Below are positions 44,155 through 53,966 of a stretch of DNA of 64,000 nucleotides, piece by piece; the first letter of the stretch is position 1, and each line of letters begins with the position of its first letter. A program made the translations under genes and the position numbers. Below the pieces are notes generated by a model that worked only from the letters and a program-made list of their open reading frames with translations, was not told where the DNA came from and ran no database searches. Source of the DNA: Methylocystis echinoides (lineage in GTDB: Bacteria > Pseudomonadota > Alphaproteobacteria > Rhizobiales > Beijerinckiaceae); contig NZ_CP156084.1 in NCBI RefSeq assembly GCF_040687965.1, forward strand, positions 944,501 to 1,008,500, in the 5' to 3' direction.

Positions 44155-45462
44155 TCAGTTCTCTTCGTCGCGCGGCAGCAGCCGTCCGCCGCGCGGGGCC
44201 GCCGCCTGCTGCGCGACCGGCGTCGGCGCCGGCGTCTGCGCCTGAGAATAGTCGGGCGCCTGGATTTGCGCCGTGTTCAGCCCGTCGCGCTGATAAATGT
44301 CCTCGCGGAACTGGGTGACGCCGTCGGGCGTGCCCCAGGCGGTGATATAGACCCAATAGACCGGGACCGCCGGGTTGATCTTGACGTCGATGCGCTCGCC
44401 CGAGGCGATAGCGCGGTCGATGGCGTCGCGGTCCCAGCCCGGCGTCTCGCGCAGCAGGAAGGCCACATAGTCGCGCACGTTCTGGAGGCGGATGCAGCCC
44501 GACGAGACGAAGCGGAAATCGTCGCCGAAGACGCCCTTGGCCGGCGTGTCGTGCATATAGACGCCGTAAGGATTGGCGATGTCGATGCGCACCACGCCGA
44601 GCGAGTTGAAGTCGCCGCCGATGTCCTGGCGGAACTTGTAATTGAGCGCGTCGAGCGAGCGCCAGTTGATCTGCTCCGGCTGCAGCTCCTGGCCTTCCTT
44701 GTTGTAAACGCGGATGTGGTTGTCGTGCAGATAGTTGGGGTCGGCCTGCATCTTGGGGATGAGATCCTTGCGGATCACCGAGGCGGGCACGGTCCAGAAC
44801 GGGTTGAAATTGACCTGATAGGCCTTGGTCTGCATCACCGGGGATTGACGGTCGATCTTGCCGACGCCGGCGATGTGGTGGGTGACGACCTGTCCGTTCT
44901 CGACCGTCTCGACCTGCGCCGCCGGAATGTTGGCGGTGACGTAACGCGCCCCGAGCTCGTGCGAGAAGCTGCGCAGGCGCACAAGATTGGTCTCGAGCTG
45001 GCGCAGGCGGGTTTCGGCGGGAACGTTCAGCGCCGCGAGCGTCTGCTGGTTGACGACGCCGGTCTCGATGATGCCGTGGCGGGCCTGAAAACGGCGCACG
45101 CCGGCCTCGACGTAAGAATCGAAAATCGGGCTCGTGCCGGTCTCGGCGCCAATGTCGCCGGAGACGATCAGGCGACGGCGCAGCGCCGAAACGGCCGCGC
45201 CGTTGGAGCCGAGCCGCAAGGTCTGATTGGGCACCGCCGGCCAGCCGCCCGTCTCGACGATCTGGCGGTAGCGCTCGATCGCGGCCTCGGTCGCCGCGAC
45301 CGTCTGTTCAGAAAGAATGGGCGTCGTCGAGCGCGACACCGTCAGACGCGCGTCGGCGTCGTAGCGCTGGGCCCATTCGGCCTGTCCGGTCTCGGCCAGC
45401 GCGGGCAGCGCCGCGCCCAGCGCAAGCGTAAGAGAAAGCGGCAAAATCGGTATTTTTTTCAC
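44155..45462 (-). CDS. L,D-transpeptidase with scaffold domain (YcbB-like)
   Basis: A 435-residue periplasmic enzyme. It has a signal peptide (MKKIPILPLSLTLALGAALP, cleavage after ALA), an L,D-transpeptidase scaffold domain, a peptidoglycan-binding segment (RLGSNGAAVSALRRRLIVSG), and the YkuD catalytic domain with HDTPAKGVFG and FVSSGCIRLQNV (catalytic Cys). The length is typical of the large LdtD/YcbB class that makes 3-3 cross-links. The C-terminus is a Pro/Gln/Ala-rich tail. It follows the LemA gene on the same strand by about 170 bases. Confidence 0.94.
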   Translation of the reverse strand: MKKIPILPLSLTLALGAALPALAETGQAEWAQRYDADARLTVSRSTTPILSEQTVAATEAAIERYRQIVETGGWPAVPNQTLRLGSNGAAVSALRRRLIVSGDIGAETGTSPIFDSYVEAGVRRFQARHGIIETGVVNQQTLAALNVPAETRLRQLETNLVRLRSFSHELGARYVTANIPAAQVETVENGQVVTHHIAGVGKIDRQSPVMQTKAYQVNFNPFWTVPASVIRKDLIPKMQADPNYLHDNHIRVYNKEGQELQPEQINWRSLDALNYKFRQDIGGDFNSLGVVRIDIANPYGVYMHDTPAKGVFGDDFRFVSSGCIRLQNVRDYVAFLLRETPGWDRDAIDRAIASGERIDVKINPAVPVYWVYITAWGTPDGVTQFREDIYQRDGLNTAQIQAPDYSQAQTPAPTPVAQQAAAPRGGRLLPRDEEN

Positions 45463-45634
45463 GAGTCGCTCCAGTCGCAGTCAGTTCCGCGGCTGCGGAG
45501 AGAATATGAAGGCGCCGCGGCGGCGCAGCGCCGATTCGGTTTTTCAAGTTCGCGGCTGTTAACCTTAACAAAGCTCGAACAGCCGGCGATTTTGTGGCCG
45601 CCCGCGGGGCGGCCGAAAAAACTTGGTCTTGACT

Positions 45635-46177
45635 TTAGGCCTCCTCAGCGGGCTCGTCGACGCCAATGTCATAGAAGACTCGCGGGGCGAGCCGCAGCCG
45701 CTTCGCGAAAAGGCTCTCGGGGAATTGGCCGAGCGCCGAATTATAGGCGTCGGTTGTCGCCTTGAGCTGGCGGCGGGCCGCGGCGAGCGTGCGCTCGGCG
45801 TCGTCCATCCGCTGCCGAAGCTCCCGAAAATCCTCGAGATTGTGGATGTGCGGAACCGCCTGCGCACGGCCGAGGAGGGCGTGGACGCCGTCCGTGAGGC
45901 GGGTTTCGCCGAAGAGCTTGGCTTGTGGGGAATGCGCGCGCCGGGCGCCGGCATAGGCCAGAGCGACGGCGTCGATCGCCACGCGCTCCTCTGGCGCGAA
46001 GGCGCGCATCAGGCCGACGAGCGCCGGAAACAGCGCGTGCAGCCGCAACGCCTGCACCTCCACTTCGGCCGCCGCGGCCGCGCAGCTCGCGTCGAGCGCA
46101 AGGAGACGGCGCCGGGCGTTCAGCAAAATCGCCCCCGTGACGCCGAGCAAGGCGAATGCAATCGAAAAAACCAGCAT
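45635..46177 (-). CDS. LemA family protein
   Basis: A 180-residue protein from the ATG at 46177 (AGAGG seven bases upstream); a TTG at 46201 is the alternative. One N-terminal membrane anchor (MLVFSIAFALLGVTGAILLN) is followed by a helical bundle, ending TDAYNSALGQFPESLFAKRL, the LemA signature region. The function of the family is unclear. It is usually beside a TPM or peptidase gene, but neither is here. Confidence 0.85.
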   Translation of the reverse strand: MLVFSIAFALLGVTGAILLNARRRLLALDASCAAAAAEVEVQALRLHALFPALVGLMRAFAPEERVAIDAVALAYAGARRAHSPQAKLFGETRLTDGVHALLGRAQAVPHIHNLEDFRELRQRMDDAERTLAAARRQLKATTDAYNSALGQFPESLFAKRLRLAPRVFYDIGVDEPAEEA

Positions 46178-46276
46178 GGCGAGCCTCTTCGTGAGAGACA
46201 ATCGCTTACCAGCACTTGCAAAAAAGTTACCTTACCGAAGCCTTTGGGCGCATGGTTCACAAAAAGTAAAGCGCCC

Positions 46277-47014
46277 TCACCCAATCCGCGTCCAGCCTTC
46301 CGGACCGAGCCGCTCCTGCGGCAGGAAGCGCGCCTTATAGGCCATCTTGCGCGAGCCCTCGACCCAATAGCCGAGATAGAGATGCGGCAGCCCCGCGGCC
46401 TCGGCCCGGCGCATATGGTCGAGAATCATGAAAGCGCCGAGCGAGCGCGGCTCGAAGTCGGGCTCGTAGAAGGAATAGACCATGGACAGGCCGTCGGCGA
46501 GCCGGTCCGTCAGGCAGCAGGCGACGAGGCGGTCGGCGTCGGCGCCGGGCGCGTCGGCCGGCAGCCGATATTCGATGAGTCGCGTGTCCACATGGCTGTC
46601 CTCGATCATCATCTGATAATCGACCATGCTCATGTCGGCCATGCCGCCATCGGCGTGGCGCGCGCCGACATAGCGCCGGAACAGCGCATATTGCTCGGGC
46701 GTCGCGCGCGCCGGGCGCGCTTCGCCCATGACGTCGGCGTTGCGCCGCTGCACGCGGCGCAGGCCGCGCGAGACGATGAAGTCGGCAATCTTGACCCTGA
46801 CCGAGACGCAGGCCCGGCAATGTTCGCAGGCCGGCCGATAGGCGATGGTCTGCGAACGACGGAAGCCCGCCTGGGTCAGAGAATCATTGAGCGCAGGAGC
46901 CCGCAGCCCGATGAGATGCGTGAACACCTTGCGCTCCGCCCGGCCCGGCAGATAGGGGCAGGGCGCCGGCGAGGTGAGGTAAAATTGTGGCGCATCACGA
47001 GGTTCTCTGGTCAC
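46277..47014 (-). CDS. bpt: Aspartate/glutamate leucyltransferase
   Basis: A 245-residue Bpt/ATE-family enzyme. The GTG at 47014 gives the usual alphaproteobacterial start (V)[20 protein letters not shown]; a TTG at 47074 would add 20 atypical residues. It shows [13 protein letters not shown] with the Cys pairs of the N-terminal domain, and [20 protein letters not shown] and [18 protein letters not shown] in the GNAT-like C-terminal domain. It transfers Leu from tRNA to N-terminal Asp/Glu, marking proteins for the ClpS/ClpAP N-degron pathway. Confidence 0.93.
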   Translation of the reverse strand: MTREPRDAPQFYLTSPAPCPYLPGRAERKVFTHLIGLRAPALNDSLTQAGFRRSQTIAYRPACEHCRACVSVRVKIADFIVSRGLRRVQRRNADVMGEARPARATPEQYALFRRYVGARHADGGMADMSMVDYQMMIEDSHVDTRLIEYRLPADAPGADADRLVACCLTDRLADGLSMVYSFYEPDFEPRSLGAFMILDHMRRAEAAGLPHLYLGYWVEGSRKMAYKARFLPQERLGPEGWTRIG

Positions 47015-47084
47015 GCTCGTCTCGTTCGCTGGCTCGCTCTTTCGAGAATAGGGCGGCGACCGGCGGCCCGCCAATGTCTCTTTT

Positions 47085-47567
47085 TCAGGCCGAGCGCCTC
47101 AAAACGATCACATCCGCCAAAATGTCATGGAGGCAGCGTTTGTCGCGGGTCACGAAAGAGGTCAGGAACAGAGGCGGAAACATCCACGTCACGTAGAAAA
47201 GCACGGCGTGGACCGCCGCCTGCAGGAAGGGAACCGGCGCGCCCTGCATGGTGCGCATTTCCAGATCCATGAACGCCATGCCGGGCGTCGCCATGCGCCA
47301 GCCCGAAACGGTGAGCCCGTTATAGAAGAACGCGACGAGCGGGAAGATCGGCGGCAGCAGCAGCGCCGACATGCCGAAGCTCAGGATGAAGAGCGCGAAG
47401 AACAGCGCCACCGAGAGTCCCGAGACCAGGATCAGATCCAGGCCCACGGCCATGATCCGGCGCGTGCGCACGCCCTCGAGCGCCGCCGCCGGGATGTAGG
47501 GGGCCTGAGGCTGCGGGCGCGAATAGGGCGCGCCGCCCGGGTAATCCCCACGAAAGTCGCCGCTCAT
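47085..47567 (-). CDS. RDD family membrane protein
   Basis: A 160-residue protein with a Pro/Tyr-rich cytoplasmic N-terminus and [19 protein letters not shown], the RDD-type first helix. A second hydrophobic region follows, then [18 protein letters not shown] and a third hydrophobic stretch near residues 116-138. RDD proteins are of mixed or unknown function, and some have been linked to ion exchange. It lies 70 bases upstream of bpt on the same strand, so the two are probably co-transcribed. Confidence 0.9.
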   Translation of the reverse strand: MSGDFRGDYPGGAPYSRPQPQAPYIPAAALEGVRTRRIMAVGLDLILVSGLSVALFFALFILSFGMSALLLPPIFPLVAFFYNGLTVSGWRMATPGMAFMDLEMRTMQGAPVPFLQAAVHAVLFYVTWMFPPLFLTSFVTRDKRCLHDILADVIVLRRSA

Positions 47568-47799
47568 GTCTTGGCTCCAGATGCGCGCGGGCCGAAGTCG
47601 GCCTGGCGTCGATCCAATGTCGGACGCGCGCGAAAGGCTTTCAAGGCCGCCGCGCCGCAGGAGCGCGAAGGTCCATGCTTGGGATTATGGGGATTAGGCG
47701 GACGCGCGCCTTGACGAGGTCAAGAAGCTGTCGCAAGCCTCGCGGCCACTCCCGGCGGGCGCGACGCGGCTTCCGGCGCAATCTTCGCAGGATAACGAC

Positions 47800-48042
47800 A
47801 TGGACACCAACGCCGTCGACGGCGGCCATCTGCTCGCCTTCATCGAGCGAATCGAAAAGCTCGAGGAGGAAAAACGCGCCATCTCGGACGACATCAAGGA
47901 TGTTTACGCCGAGGCGAAAGGCACGGGCTTCGACCCGAAGGTGATGCGCAAGATCGTGTCGCTGCGCCGGCAGGACAAGCACAAGCGCGAGGAAGAAGAA
48001 GAGATTCTCGGTCTTTACCTCTCCGCCCTCGGCATGGAGTAG
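47800..48042 (+). CDS. gapR: GapR-like nucleoid-associated protein (DUF2312)
   Basis: An 80-residue, highly helical protein with AGGA upstream of the ATG. It reads [40 protein letters not shown] and [20 protein letters not shown], the complete DUF2312/GapR sequence plan. In Caulobacter GapR binds overtwisted AT-rich DNA ahead of forks and polymerases and helps topoisomerases. It forms coiled-coil dimers and tetramers. It is a single-gene unit, probably ended by the hairpin at 48080-48108. Confidence 0.94.
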   Translation: MDTNAVDGGHLLAFIERIEKLEEEKRAISDDIKDVYAEAKGTGFDPKVMRKIVSLRRQDKHKREEEEEILGLYLSALGME

Positions 48043-48079
48043 GTCCGCCGGTAAGGTTGCGTTAACCATAGGCCCCTAA

Positions 48080-48108
48080 CGCTAAGGCTGCGCTTACGCT
48101 TTTTTTTT
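48080..48108 (+). terminator. Possible terminator after gapR
   Basis: A small stem (CG-c-TAAG with CTTA-CG, one bulge) is followed by a run of nine T. It lies 38 bases after the gapR stop. The stem is short, but the T-run is strong for such a GC-rich genome. Confidence 0.5.
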
Positions 48109-48131
48109 CGCGCGCCTTGGCGAGGGATGAC

Positions 48132-49721
48132 GTGCCGCCTCAACACCCGCGCAGCCGGATGGCCGTCGCCGCGCTCTGCGCGGCGTCGACGGCGCTCGCC
48201 GGGACAGCGGCGGCGGCGTCAACCGCGGCGCGGGCGCGGACCGACGAGCCCGTCTCGATCCCGGCGCAGCCTGCGCCGCTGCTGCGCGGCCCCATCCGGG
48301 AAAGCGATCCGCCCGTCTCCACCGCCGCCAACTTCGGCAAGCCGCGCCCGCCCCTCCCCAAGCCTTATCCGCCGCCCCGCGTCGCCTATCCGCCGGTCTT
48401 CTCGCCCAAAAATCCGCTGCCGCCGCTCGAGCCCTATCGAACCTCCTATGCCGCGCGGCAGAGCCTGCGGCAGCGCCCGGCGACGGCGCGCGCCGCGCCG
48501 GCCCCGACCGTTGCGACGTCGCCCGCCCCCAAGGCCGGGAGGCCGAAGCCCGGACGGGAGCAGAACCCGTTCGACCCGCTCGGCGTCCCGGTGGGATCGA
48601 CCCTGATTTTCCCATACGTCCAGGCGAGCAGCGGCTATGACGACAATCCCAACCGCATCGCCCCCGGCTATAATCACAGGCCGTCGCCGTTCGTGCGCGG
48701 CGAGGGCGGCGTGAAGGTCAAATCCGACTGGGACCGCCATAGTCTCGAAGGCGAACTGCGCGGCGGCTACTCGGAATATTTCAACTATGCCAGCGCCAGC
48801 CGACCGGACGCGACTGGCGAGTCGGCGGCGCGCTACGACGTGACCCGGGACCTCGCCATCGACCTGCGCAGTCGCATGTCGCTCGACACCCTGCGCCCCG
48901 GCGCGCCGACGCTCGCGTCGGGCGAGCCCAGAGTCTATGTGATCAACCGCCCGGTGGTTCTGGGTTTCGGGACGCAGGCGGGGCCGACGCTCAAACTCGG
49001 GCGGTTCGCTGTCTCGCTGCGCGGAACCTATGACCGGGTCTGGTACCAGAACGCGCAATATTCCGACGGCTCCACCTTCAATCTGGCGAGCACGAGCTAC
49101 AATGGTTACGGCGTCCTGGCGCGCGTCGCCTATGAGGCGACGCCCGACCTCAAGCCCTTCGTCGAGGGAACGATCGACCGGCGCGTGCACGATTCCCCCG
49201 TCGACCCCAATGGATTCTATCGCGACAGCAAAGGCTACATCCTGCGCGGCGGCGCCGACGTCAATGTCACGTCGCTCGTCAGGGGAGAGATCTCCGGCGG
49301 CTACGGGCAACGCGACTATGTCGATCCACGCCTGCCGCCGCTTCGCGGGCCGGTGATCGACGCCGCGCTGATTTACACGCCCTCGGCGTTGACGACCGTG
49401 ACCCTGCGCGGGACCACGAGCATGAACGAAACGACTCTCGCCTATGCGAGCGGCGCGCTCTCTCGCGCGATCAGCGCCACCCTCTCGCACGACCTCCTGC
49501 GCAATCTCAACGTCACGCTCACCGGCGCTTATTTTGTCAACAACTACCAGGGAACGGATGTGCGCGAACGCGGCGCCAATCTCGGCGCGAAGCTCGAATA
49601 CAAGGTGACCCGCAGCGTCTCGCTTCGCGCCAGCTACATGCACGAGCTGCTCGACAGCTCCTTCCCCAACGCCGACTACACGGCGAATGTCTATCTCGTC
49701 GGCCTGAGATTCCAGCTTTGA
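48132..49721 (+). CDS. Outer membrane beta-barrel protein, polysaccharide-export type
   Basis: About 529 residues from a GTG at 48132 (GAGGG five bases upstream); ATG at 48159 or TTG at 48117 are alternatives. A signal peptide (MAVAALCAASTALAGTAAAA) is followed by a Pro/Arg-rich linker of about 110 residues. The C-terminal 350 residues alternate as in a beta-barrel, ending in VYLVGLRFQL. This plan matches the outer membrane beta-barrel (BBP2-like) proteins found in alphaproteobacterial exopolysaccharide loci. The next gene, 31 bases on, is a Wzx-like flippase, which supports a role in polysaccharide export. Confidence 0.78.
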   Translation: MPPQHPRSRMAVAALCAASTALAGTAAAASTAARARTDEPVSIPAQPAPLLRGPIRESDPPVSTAANFGKPRPPLPKPYPPPRVAYPPVFSPKNPLPPLEPYRTSYAARQSLRQRPATARAAPAPTVATSPAPKAGRPKPGREQNPFDPLGVPVGSTLIFPYVQASSGYDDNPNRIAPGYNHRPSPFVRGEGGVKVKSDWDRHSLEGELRGGYSEYFNYASASRPDATGESAARYDVTRDLAIDLRSRMSLDTLRPGAPTLASGEPRVYVINRPVVLGFGTQAGPTLKLGRFAVSLRGTYDRVWYQNAQYSDGSTFNLASTSYNGYGVLARVAYEATPDLKPFVEGTIDRRVHDSPVDPNGFYRDSKGYILRGGADVNVTSLVRGEISGGYGQRDYVDPRLPPLRGPVIDAALIYTPSALTTVTLRGTTSMNETTLAYASGALSRAISATLSHDLLRNLNVTLTGAYFVNNYQGTDVRERGANLGAKLEYKVTRSVSLRASYMHELLDSSFPNADYTANVYLVGLRFQL

Positions 49722-49752
49722 CGCTTCTGCTCCCCCCTCCGGGGCGCCCGCC

Positions 49753-51186
49753 ATGGAGATGATGGCGCCCTTTCTTCTCAACAGCCTGATGAACTTCGCC
49801 GTCGCCCTGATGGTGGCGAAGGCGCTGGGACCATCCGAATATGGCCGCTTCATGCTGGCGCTGGCCGTCGCGGTCGTTTTTCAGACGCTCGTTTTCGACT
49901 GGCTGCGCCTCGCCGCGACGCGCTTTTACGCCGAGCGCGACCGACACGAACGCCCCGAGATTCGTTCGACGCTCGACGCCGCCTTCGCGGCGCTCGCCGG
50001 TTTCGCCGTTCTTCTCTCCTTTTCGCTGTGGATTTTGCGCCCCTGCCTGCCGCTTGCGCCCGATCTCGCGGCGCTCGCCGTGGGCGCCTCGCTTTCCAAC
50101 GCCTCGTTCGACGTCTCGGCCGCTCTTCTACGCGCCCGCTTCCAAAACCGCGCCTATGGGGCCCTGGTGATCGCCAAGAACGGCCTGGCGTTGATTTTCA
50201 CGGTCGGCGGGGCCTTCGTCTTTCGCTCCGCCGAAGCGGCGCTCATCGGCATGATGGCGTCGGTCGCCGGCGCCGTCGTCGTCGCTCGCCGCACCCTCAT
50301 CGATCCGGGAACGAGCTTTCACAAGGCCGAGGCCGCGCGCCTGCGGCGCTATCTTGCTTATGGGCTGCCAATCATACTCGCGGCCGTGCTCTATCAGAGC
50401 GTGCCGCTCGCCAACCGCGCGCTGCTTTCGCGCCTCGACGGCTTTGCGGAAGTGGGGCTTCTGTCGCTCGCCTTCGAGACGGGGGTCCGCGTCGTCGGCG
50501 CGGTCGGCTCCGCGATCGACGTCGTCTTGTTTCAGATTGCGGTGCATCGGGAGACGACGCTCGGCGCGGACGCGGGGCGCGCGCAGATTTCGCGCAATCT
50601 CGGCGTCGTCTTCGCCCTGCTGCTGCCGGCGGTCGCGGGCGCCTGGCTCATTCTGCCGAGCTTCGAGGCGCTGTTCGCGCCGCGGGCGTTCCATGGGGCC
50701 TTCGCCGCCTATTTCGCCCTGATGACGCCCGCCTTCTTCGCTTTCGGCATGCTGAATTACGGCGTCGCCACCGCCTTTCAGCTCGCGCATCGTCTCGCGC
50801 CGCTCGTCATTGCGGCGCTCGTCGCGGTGATCGCCAACCTCCTGTCCCTCGCGCTCTTGCCGCCGGCGCCGGGCGCCGCGCGCTTCGCCGCGGCGCAATC
50901 CATTTCGAGCATGAGCGGGCTCATCGCTCTGGTGACGATGCTCTTTCTGCTCGAGCCCGTGTGGCCGCGCGCGCGAGACATTTTCGGCGCGATCGCCGCG
51001 ACTGCGGTCATGATCGGCGCGGGCTTGCCGCTACGCGCCTTGCCGCCCGGGGCCACGACTCTCTCCCTCCAACTCGTCGTGGGCGCGGGCGTGTATGGCG
51101 CGCTCGCTTTCGCCTTCGACATCGGCGGCCTTCGCAGCGTCATTGGCCTGCCGCTCTCGGCGCTCCGCAGACGCCGCAAGGCTTAG
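49753..51186 (+). CDS. Wzx-like oligosaccharide flippase
   Basis: A 477-residue integral membrane protein with about 12-14 hydrophobic segments. It begins MEMMAPFLLNSLMNFAVALM and ALGPSEYGRFMLALAVAV, the N-terminal pattern of polysaccharide flippases in the MOP superfamily. It would move lipid-linked oligosaccharides across the inner membrane. It directly follows the outer membrane barrel gene, but no glycosyltransferase or polymerase is adjacent, so the substrate is unknown. Confidence 0.85.
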   Translation: MEMMAPFLLNSLMNFAVALMVAKALGPSEYGRFMLALAVAVVFQTLVFDWLRLAATRFYAERDRHERPEIRSTLDAAFAALAGFAVLLSFSLWILRPCLPLAPDLAALAVGASLSNASFDVSAALLRARFQNRAYGALVIAKNGLALIFTVGGAFVFRSAEAALIGMMASVAGAVVVARRTLIDPGTSFHKAEAARLRRYLAYGLPIILAAVLYQSVPLANRALLSRLDGFAEVGLLSLAFETGVRVVGAVGSAIDVVLFQIAVHRETTLGADAGRAQISRNLGVVFALLLPAVAGAWLILPSFEALFAPRAFHGAFAAYFALMTPAFFAFGMLNYGVATAFQLAHRLAPLVIAALVAVIANLLSLALLPPAPGAARFAAAQSISSMSGLIALVTMLFLLEPVWPRARDIFGAIAATAVMIGAGLPLRALPPGATTLSLQLVVGAGVYGALAFAFDIGGLRSVIGLPLSALRRRRKA

Positions 51187-51371
51187 AGACGAGGAGGCCC
51201 GGACGGGCCGCCGCGACCTTCGCCGGTCCCCGTCGATATGCGCGTCGTGTTGACGATGACCCGTTCGGCGGTCACAGGATCACTGGACTTTCCCATTGAG
51301 ACGGCTCTCTATCCTGCAGGCCGGCAGTGACCCTGGACGTGAGCTTGGCCATCTGGCCCAAGAGGAGCGGG

Positions 51372-53966
51372 ATGAATTTTCGCCCCCATGAAGACAAAGC
51401 CGCGCGCGCAAGGCTCGTCCAAGCCTCCTCGGTCAGTCTCGACGCGCTGTTCCGCAAGCTGCGCGCCTCCCCGGAAGGGCTTTCGGAGACCGAGGCGGCG
51501 CGGCGGCTGAAGCGCTTCGGGCCGAATCGCGTCGCGCGCGAGGCGGCGGGCGGCGCCCTGCGCCTCTTGGCGCGGCATGTCTTCAATCCGTTGAACGGTC
51601 TGCTGCTGACGCTCGCCGCCGCCTCCTTCGCGCTGAGCGACCAGCGCGCCGCGATTGTCATTTCGGCGATCGTCGTGCTCAGCGTGCTGCTGGCCTTCGT
51701 GCAGGAGCATCGCTCCAACTCGGCTGCGGCAAAACTCCGCGCCATGGTGCGCACCCACGTTTCCGTGCGTCGCCCCGACTCCGGCGGCGACCCCTTCGTC
51801 GAAACGTCGCTCGAAGCGCTCGTCCCCGGCGACATCGTGCGCCTCGCGGCGGGCGACATGATCCCCGCCGACGTGCGGCTTATCGAAGCGAAGGATCTCT
51901 TCATCAATCAATCGGCGCTCACCGGCGAGTCAATGCCGGTCGAAAAATTCGCCGCGGCCGCGCAGGCGCATGAGCCTTTCGAGGCCTCCTGTCTCGCCTT
52001 CATGGGCTCCAATGTGGTGAGCGGCTATGGCGAGGCGGTCGTTCTCGTCACGGGGGCGGGCACGCTTTTCGGCGAGATCGCCGACCGGATCGCTGAAGCG
52101 GACGACTCGACCGCCTTCGACGAAAGCGTGAAGAAGTTCACCCTTCTGATGATCAGCTTCATGGCGGTGATGGCGCCGGCCGTGTTTTTCATCAACGGCT
52201 ATTTCAAGGGGGACTGGCTCGCGGCGTTTCTCTTCGCCATTTCCGTCGCCGTCGGCCTCACGCCGGAAATGCTGCCGATGATCGTCACGGTCAATCTCGC
52301 CAAGGGCGCCATGGCCATTTCGCGCGAAAAGGTCATTGTCAAGCGCTTGAACGCCATCCAGAACTTCGGCGCCATGGACGTGCTCTGCACCGACAAGACC
52401 GGCACGCTCACCCAGGACCGCATCATCCTCAAGCGCCATCTCGACATCTACGGCCAGAATTTCGACCGGGTGCTGGAGTTCGCCTATCTCAACAGCCATT
52501 TCCAGTCGGGGCTTCGCAATCTGCTCGACGTCGCGGTTCTTCAGCACGCGGAGATCGAGGAAAGGCTCGCGCCTCGCCATAGTTTCAAAAAGATCGACGA
52601 AATTGCTTTCGACTTCGACCGTCGCCGCCTCTCGGTCGTGGTCGATAGCGACGACGGCCAACGCCTGCTGATCTGCAAGGGCGCGGTCGAAGAGATCTTC
52701 GCCGTCGCCAGCTGGTTCGAGACCGCGGAGGCAAGCGGCGCCCTCGATCCTTCACATCTCGAAACCGCCCAGCGCGAGACGGCCGAACTCAACGCCGACG
52801 GCTTTCGCGTGATCGCGGTCGCCTATCGCACGGTTCCGCCGCAGCAGTCGGTCTTCACGGCGGCGGACGAGAGAGAGCTGACGCTTCTCGGCTATATCGC
52901 ATTTCTCGACCCGCCGAAGGAGAGCGCCGCGCGCGCCATCGCCGATCTGCGCAAGGGCGGCGTCGCCGTGAAGATTCTTACCGGCGACAATGACATCGTC
53001 ACGCGCAAGGTCTGCCGGGACGTCGGCCTCGACATCGACGTCCTGCTGCTCGGCGCCGACCTCGACGCGATGGACGACGCCGCGCTCGCCGCCTGCGTTT
53101 CTAACGTGACGGTCTTCGCCAAGCTGTCGCCGCCGCAGAAGGCGCGCGTCGTCGCGGCGCTGCGCAGACAAGGCCATGTCGTCGGCTATCTCGGCGACGG
53201 GATCAATGACGGCCCGGCGTTGAAAGCCGGCGACGTCGGCATCTCGGTCGATACGGCGGTCGACATCGCCCGCGAATCCGCCGATATTATTCTGCTCGAA
53301 AAGAGCCTCGCCGTGCTGAACGACGGCGTGCTCGAGGGCCGCAAGGTCTTCGCCAATATCCTCAAATATGTGCGCATGGGCGCAAGCTCGAATTTCGGCA
53401 ATATGTTCAGCGTGCTCGGCGCGAGCGTCTTCCTGCCCTTCCTGCCGATGACGCCGATCCAGATTCTGACGAATAGCCTGCTTTACGATTTCTCCCAGAC
53501 GGCCATCCCGACCGATAACGTCGACGAGGAATTTCTGGCGCGCCCGCGAAAATGGGACATTGGCGGCATCGCCAAATTCATGCTCTATCTCGGGCCGGTG
53601 AGTTCGATCTTCGACTATGCGACCTTCATCCTGATGCTCGTCGCTTTCAACGCGTGGGAAAAGCCCCAGCTCTTTCAAACCGGCTGGTTTGTCGAATCGC
53701 TCTTCACCCAGACGCTCATCATTCACATCATCCGCACGCGCAAGATCCCGTTCATCGAGAGCCGGGCGAGCAATGCGCTGCTGCTCACGACGATCGTCGT
53801 CTGCCTGATTGGCGCGAGCCTTCCCTATTCGCCTCTGGCCGCAATCTTTGGCTTTACGCCCCTGCCCTGGTCTTATTGGCCGGCGATCGGTCTCTTCTTG
53901 CTCGGCTACGCCATCCTCGCGCATTTCGCCAAGACCGCCTTTTTCGAGCAATTCAGCGATGACTGA
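51372..53966 (+). CDS. mgtA: Magnesium-translocating P-type ATPase
   Basis: An 864-residue P3B-type ATPase from the ATG at 51372 (AGGAG five bases upstream); a GTG at 51327 is less likely. It has the cation ATPase N-domain (LSETEAARRLKRFGPNRV), the TGESMPVEK motif, the phosphorylated Asp in DVLCTDKTGTLTQD, LTGDNDIVTRKV and LGDGINDGPALKAGDVG, with ten or so membrane helices. It imports Mg2+ across the inner membrane. I see no Mg-sensing leader in the 185 bases upstream, though this cannot be excluded. It overlaps the next gene by eight bases. Confidence 0.93.
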   Translation: MNFRPHEDKAARARLVQASSVSLDALFRKLRASPEGLSETEAARRLKRFGPNRVAREAAGGALRLLARHVFNPLNGLLLTLAAASFALSDQRAAIVISAIVVLSVLLAFVQEHRSNSAAAKLRAMVRTHVSVRRPDSGGDPFVETSLEALVPGDIVRLAAGDMIPADVRLIEAKDLFINQSALTGESMPVEKFAAAAQAHEPFEASCLAFMGSNVVSGYGEAVVLVTGAGTLFGEIADRIAEADDSTAFDESVKKFTLLMISFMAVMAPAVFFINGYFKGDWLAAFLFAISVAVGLTPEMLPMIVTVNLAKGAMAISREKVIVKRLNAIQNFGAMDVLCTDKTGTLTQDRIILKRHLDIYGQNFDRVLEFAYLNSHFQSGLRNLLDVAVLQHAEIEERLAPRHSFKKIDEIAFDFDRRRLSVVVDSDDGQRLLICKGAVEEIFAVASWFETAEASGALDPSHLETAQRETAELNADGFRVIAVAYRTVPPQQSVFTAADERELTLLGYIAFLDPPKESAARAIADLRKGGVAVKILTGDNDIVTRKVCRDVGLDIDVLLLGADLDAMDDAALAACVSNVTVFAKLSPPQKARVVAALRRQGHVVGYLGDGINDGPALKAGDVGISVDTAVDIARESADIILLEKSLAVLNDGVLEGRKVFANILKYVRMGASSNFGNMFSVLGASVFLPFLPMTPIQILTNSLLYDFSQTAIPTDNVDEEFLARPRKWDIGGIAKFMLYLGPVSSIFDYATFILMLVAFNAWEKPQLFQTGWFVESLFTQTLIIHIIRTRKIPFIESRASNALLLTTIVVCLIGASLPYSPLAAIFGFTPLPWSYWPAIGLFLLGYAILAHFAKTAFFEQFSDD

